NCBI RefSeq assembly: GCF_043641665.1
Contig: NC_092194.1
Span: forward strand, 13,994,798-14,058,797
DNA from: Enoplosus armatus
Taxonomy: Eukaryota; Chordata; Actinopteri; Centrarchiformes; Enoplosidae
Reading direction: 5' to 3'
Length of the DNA stretch: 64,000 nt
Position numbers and translations under genes: made by a program. This document shows, piece by piece, positions 59,634 through 64,000 of the stretch. The notes below the pieces were generated by a model. The model did no database searches. It saw nothing but the letters and a program-made list of their open reading frames with translations, and was not told the DNA's origin. Every line of letters begins with the position of its first letter. The stretch's first letter is position 1.

Positions 59634-61139
59634 TAGAGGTGTTCATGTGTTCTTGCCGTCATTAGCTGATGAATAGACCCCCTCTCACCTTGGCCTCCTG
59701 TGCATTTGTTTGTGTACAGTAGGTATTCATTCCAGTGTCATAAGGTGTACGTGAGGCCCTCATGCCCATGCATGCTTTAAAATATCCACCCGATGTTAGT
59801 GTGTTCAAATTGTGAGTGTTTATGTGTGTGTGGAAGTGTTCAGCAGTGCTCAGCAGACAGGCTGTATTGGGTTACATGCAGACAGATTTGTAATTCGGAG
59901 TAATCACTTAGGACAAGCCCTTACACCATTTTATCTGGTCATGACTCTAGGCCAAAGTCAATACTCATAGTATAGTAATGAGTAGGGGCTAACTGAGCAC
60001 GTTTTATTAAAGCTCTGAGGAGTGAATCTGATGCCAACCTGCTTCCCCTTGAAAATATCTCATTCTCTTTCTGTCTCTCTCTCATTCTCTGTCTACCTGC
60101 AGCAGCTATCAGACCTTAGGCCTTCTGTTCATAGGTGGTAGAAGCGCCTCATCCCTTGCTTTTATTGTCTAACAAACACAAACAAATCCCTTCCAAACAG
60201 GATAAGGGGAATTATCGGCACTAGGTAGGATCTCGCACAAAGCTGAGCTGTTTCTCTCTCTCTCAAACCCCAAAACATCGAGCAAGTCTCTGCAACGTGC
60301 TCACTAGAAATCTCATATTTATGTTTATGTAAGACATAAAATCACTGCAAAACAGGTATTATGTGAGGAGATTACTCTGGAATGACAAAGATGAGTTAAA
60401 CCCCCCTTTGGCAGGATCCAGATTTGTAATCCGAGATTCCTGCATTGGGCATAGATTCAGTTTAATCCCTGCTGAAGGCGAAATACAGTTATTGGAAACT
60501 TCTCACCTCGTCATAACCGTGTTCAAGCATCACATAAAAGCTCACCTCAGCAATATAAAATCCTCAGCATTCTTTTCAACAAAGGGGATCGTCTTACCTT
60601 ATGGTCTCCTTATTGAATCCTCTGCCTCTCTGTGGTAGATATGCTATATGTAGTGAACAATGTAACATTGTTGAGAAGGTGCACTTGCACTCTACCCTTG
60701 GGCTAGTCTGTGAAGGAGCATGATTTGATTGACAGACAGTTTCTATGGGGGTAAGTAATAAAGTCAGAGTCAGAAACAGTGCAGCTGCATATCCACCTTT
60801 CACTTGCTGTGTGGCTGAATAAAAATATTCTTTTTCAGTTTTGCTTGTAAGGTAAAAATGCATGTTTCTTGATAAAAAAGTTAAAAAAAATATTATTGAT
60901 AAATAAGCACAGGCAAAGTAGGGCAGCATTAAAATAGACATGACTCTTTACAAATTTGTGTTTCGCAGCAAGAGAAATAATAAAAAGTGTTCAAGGTAGA
61001 GGTCTGCCCATAAAAGTAGACTAATCATGATGTCCACCTGTAGAAAACCTCACCTTTTTACTTCCTTCATTAGAGATATCGACATAGATTGGGCTTGAGT
61101 ACAAATGTGGTACAATAATGACATACACATGGGAAAAAT
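59634..61139. other. Gene-free stretch
   Basis: AT-rich sequence with minor CT patches; a 115-codon minus-strand frame (60594-60941) is unrecognised. Confidence 0.6.
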
Positions 61140-61163
61140 ACACACACACACACACACACACAC
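61140..61163. repeat. (CA)n microsatellite
   Basis: About 11 perfect CA units, then a degenerate CA tail to about 61174. Confidence 0.95.
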
Positions 61164-63799
61164 TCAGACACACAGATTCACTCATCTCATCCTCTGTGTC
61201 CTGCATCTGGAAGTTGCTCCATGAAAAGTGGCTTCTTCCTGCTCTCGCTGGAAACATTTTCCAACCAGTGGAAGGCTTCTTCTGGGAGCTGGCCCACATC
61301 CAGGAACACTCAGGCTTCACAGCTGTCTTACAGCGTTTAAATGCAGCATATGGTACCCAAGTACCATTGTTTCACCACTAAAGACCCTGTTTTTTCATCA
61401 AGGAAGAAGGACTATTTAATGTCAGTTTCACTTGGAGAGAAGAAAGAAGTTTTAGAAAAAGAAAACTAGGCTGTGAGAAAGGGGGATGCAGTTTTTTTTA
61501 GGTTATTTTCTCAGACCATCACTAATTTTGGCAGAGATGACATTTTGATTCTCAGCGTGTGAGTTTGTGAAACAACACCATCTGTGTGCTTTCCTCTAAT
61601 TAGGGTAATAGTCACAAATATTACTGCAACAGTTCCTCATGACAAGCTGTTACATGCCAATGTGTGAAGACTTTTCTGGGTTTGATAGGCACAAGTTAGC
61701 AAATGCACTCACGTAACTGAACAGCAATTCTGCATTTTAATAACGATCAGGAGACCTCATATTTATCTCATTTGGCATTGTTCTCATGCAATAAATCACA
61801 TCTGCAAGATTGTAGTTTTCCTTTGATTGCATTTTTGAAACATTATATGTGTATTTCTAATTTTCTGTATTTTCAGTATGCAGTTTCACAAGGTCACATG
61901 TTGTGAAATGGAAAAAGACAGTACATATTATCATGTTTTCTAAAGACAATAGGACCTTTGTGCTGCATGTGATGAGTGCACGACTGCAATTACAGAGCTT
62001 CACCTGCTGTGCAACGCGCTTCACATTACCTCAAAAACAATATCATATTCATCATCAAAACCTGACAAAACATTTCATTTTAGGACACACGATACATCAC
62101 ATTATCTTCTCAATCTCCTCACTTCATTTTCTTTGGTACCATTTGAACCCAAAATCTGACATTAACAAATGGAAGTTAATTTGCCTCCCTCAGAACACGT
62201 TATAATCAGTCTAAAGGTTAATGTTTCTGCTAATTTATAAATGCAGGATTGCTGTCAGCATGAGGGGGAAATGGTTTTGAAAGGCCTGACATTGTAAATT
62301 AAGCCTGTCAGATCGTCTCTCTGTGCCGGCGGATCAGAAGATGCCGCAGTCTATGATGTCAGACAGGCAGGCAAACAGCCCTGGGGGACAGACCTTGCTC
62401 CCTCACTTCCAAACACCGGAACGCCGGGAATTATGTGGCTTTGGAAAGGTAGCTGGGCGCACAGGCAGGGAGGCGGGGGGTCTCACCTTTAGGGCCTGCA
62501 GTCGATGGTCGAAACTGTGTGTGATGTTGATGGCTGATGAGATTTTAGCTAATTTCGGGAGACTCAGAGGGGAGGATCACTGGAATGAAGATGTAATGCC
62601 TTGCCAATGCGGTGCATTGTGGGAGCATGGCAGCCAGATTCGCAGACCATGTGTCTGTGATTATATTTGCACTGTACAGCTATTTTTTCCCCCTTGTCCT
62701 TTTTACCACTCCAAGAAAGAAAGGAAAATAAGCTCCATCTATAGGCATTCCTGATGGATATATTAACTGGATAGTTAAAGTTAGTAATGAATGGCATGTG
62801 TGGAGTAATTTTGGTTTAAGAAAGACTATTTCTGTCTCATTCAGACATGGTCAAAATTCAGGACTGGGCTGCACCAGCTATTCTCAACTTTAAACTCCTG
62901 TTTTTAGTAAGAACTAACTACCAGCTCAAACTAATTATTTATTTTTGGGTTGCACCAATAAATCTTAAAAATCGTCTTTGCTAGTCAAGACTTAAGTAAT
63001 GTGTAAATCGGTTGCTACAAAACATCTGTAGCATCATCCAATGAAAAGCAGTCAAATATGTAAACAGGAAGTGACTGTAGCATCACAAGCTGTAACATAA
63101 ATGCCTAAAAAACAGATCTTGTGATATATTAAACTTAACTTAATTTTTGTAAATATAGGCATTACCTTATTTTATTTGTATTAGCATACGTGGAGATGTC
63201 TTTCAGAGTTAGTAGTATTCATGCAGTTTAGAGCGAGGGGGACATAACCAATTAAGCTATTTAGTCATTTAGTCTGACATTATCAGCACAACATTTTGTA
63301 AAACCTCCACCTACAAGGATATACATATTTAGTAACTCTGAGTATCTCTGTATGCAACCTGTTTTAATCTTAAAAACTAAGTTGAAACTTGCATCATTAC
63401 TACATGTGAACTTACAAAGAGCTAGTGCAATCAGAACTGGTCAAAGTACAGTTCGTGCAAGAAGAGTCTAGTTTATTCTACTTTGTCCTTGCTCCCTTTT
63501 ATATTCACGGAAATGTTGGATTGCTGAGTTTGCCTGTAAGGAACAAAACTCAGCAATGCCAAGTTCAAATCAACTATCTTTCCTCTGAATTTGCTCCATT
63601 CATGCTAAGTGTTACAGAGCCTTGTGGGATGGAAAGAATTACAGCCCTATAGTGGAGCCTATAAGCCAATCAGACATTGGGGGGTTGTTACAGGGGTACG
63701 GGGGAAACAGCCAAGCTCTGACAAGCACCAATCTGGTCCTGCTGGTGAGATGATGAGGCCAAGAAGTAAGATAAAGATTATGTCAAACCTGTGGTAGAA
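61164..63799. other. Gene-free stretch
   Basis: A complex block at about 61195-61345 is open on both strands (87 and 99 codons), as chance open sequence often is. Another complex block lies at 62230-62700 and includes the 143-codon frame 62323-62754 (GTG start, no domain). The rest is AT-rich. No gene is called. Confidence 0.5.
62230..62700. promoter_or_regulatory. Candidate conserved-type non-coding block
   Basis: Non-repetitive sequence of mixed composition between AT-rich flanks, with a CTGACA/TGTCAG inverted pair at about 62286-62312. It is a candidate only; evidence is complexity and context, not a known motif set. Confidence 0.15.
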
Positions 63800-63800
63800 T

Positions 63801-63815
63801 CCCCCCCACCCCCCA
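63801..63815. repeat. C-rich homopolymer-like tract
   Basis: C7, then ACC and C5 within 15 nt. Confidence 0.85.
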
Positions 63816-63951
63816 CAAAAACGTGATCCTCAGTGGGAGGAAATGGCAACCGACAGATTAGACATCTACTGTAATCTGTATAAAGCTTTGAAATATATGT
63901 CGGCTGCAGGCGAATTCTTTTTCTTTCTCTCTCTGTCATCCCCTACAACCT

Positions 63952-64000
63952 CACACACACACATACACACACACACACACACACGCACACACACACCACA
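63952..64000. repeat. (CA)n microsatellite at window end
   Basis: Interrupted CA repeat running to the last base, so its true length is not known. A CT-rich patch (about 63918-63940) precedes it. Confidence 0.95.

Noticed and set aside
61118..61381. Protein-like frame after a CA repeat
   Set aside because: The same block is also open on the minus strand, start is within microsatellite, no domain recognised.
1..64000. CRISPR array
   Set aside because: Repeats present are simple sequence, not regularly spaced with unique spacers, and the DNA is vertebrate in character.
1..64000. tRNA, rRNA or known microRNA genes
   Set aside because: No cloverleaf with A and B boxes (no GGTTCGAATCC-type B box), no rRNA core wording, and no familiar miRNA seed within a precursor-length hairpin was found on reading; a covariance-model scan was not possible.

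Overview
This window looks like gene-poor nuclear DNA from a ray-finned fish, most likely a spiny-rayed (percomorph) teleost. The evidence is: no bacterial-style gene packing; moderately AT-rich sequence with scattered CpG; very many long CA/TG, CT/GA and G/C homopolymer tracts; and one foldback repeat near 43.05-43.40 kb that I recognise as a common dispersed teleost family. I found no protein-coding gene, rRNA, tRNA, CRISPR array or operon that I can support. The longest open frames are translations of simple repeats (10.58-11.09 kb, 7.58 kb), and the remaining ones are about the number and length expected by chance in 64 kb.

Layout. 0-10.5 kb is single-copy-looking intergenic or intronic DNA with TG/CA, GGA and pyrimidine tracts, a CTCF-like site at 5.24 kb, an RFX-like X-box at 4.35 kb and a SOX/octamer-bearing island at 1.44-1.64 kb. 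10.58-11.09 kb is a 516-bp polypyrimidine satellite containing three exact copies of a 58-nt block. 11-25 kb is gene-free sequence with several microsatellites, two probable dispersed repeats (16.5-17.0 kb, 23.2-23.4 kb) and a perfect 13-bp hairpin at 24.0 kb. At 25.8 kb there is a 15-bp terminus identical, in inverse, to the end of the 43.05 kb element. 26-36 kb contains CNE-like sequence, an AT-rich block and an adjacent small inverted-repeat element (33.8-33.96 kb). 36-48 kb holds two strong G-quadruplex motifs (36.69 and 45.51 kb) and the teleost foldback element. 48-58 kb holds a splice-flanked open frame (50.93-51.12 kb), a CTCF-like site (51.38 kb), a possible retroelement relic (51.57-51.95 kb) and the longest complex open frame (56.15-56.74 kb, minus strand). 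58-64 kb contains a trinucleotide repeat, a GC-rich nested inverted repeat with three CCCACGGT copies (59.35-59.52 kb) and terminal CA repeats.

Nothing here works together as a gene system. The most economical reading is a regulatory or intronic desert. If it has a function it is probably cis-regulatory, but conservation, which would decide this, cannot be measured from one sequence. Regulatory calls are motif-based and low confidence. Microsatellite and inverted-repeat calls are read directly from the bases.
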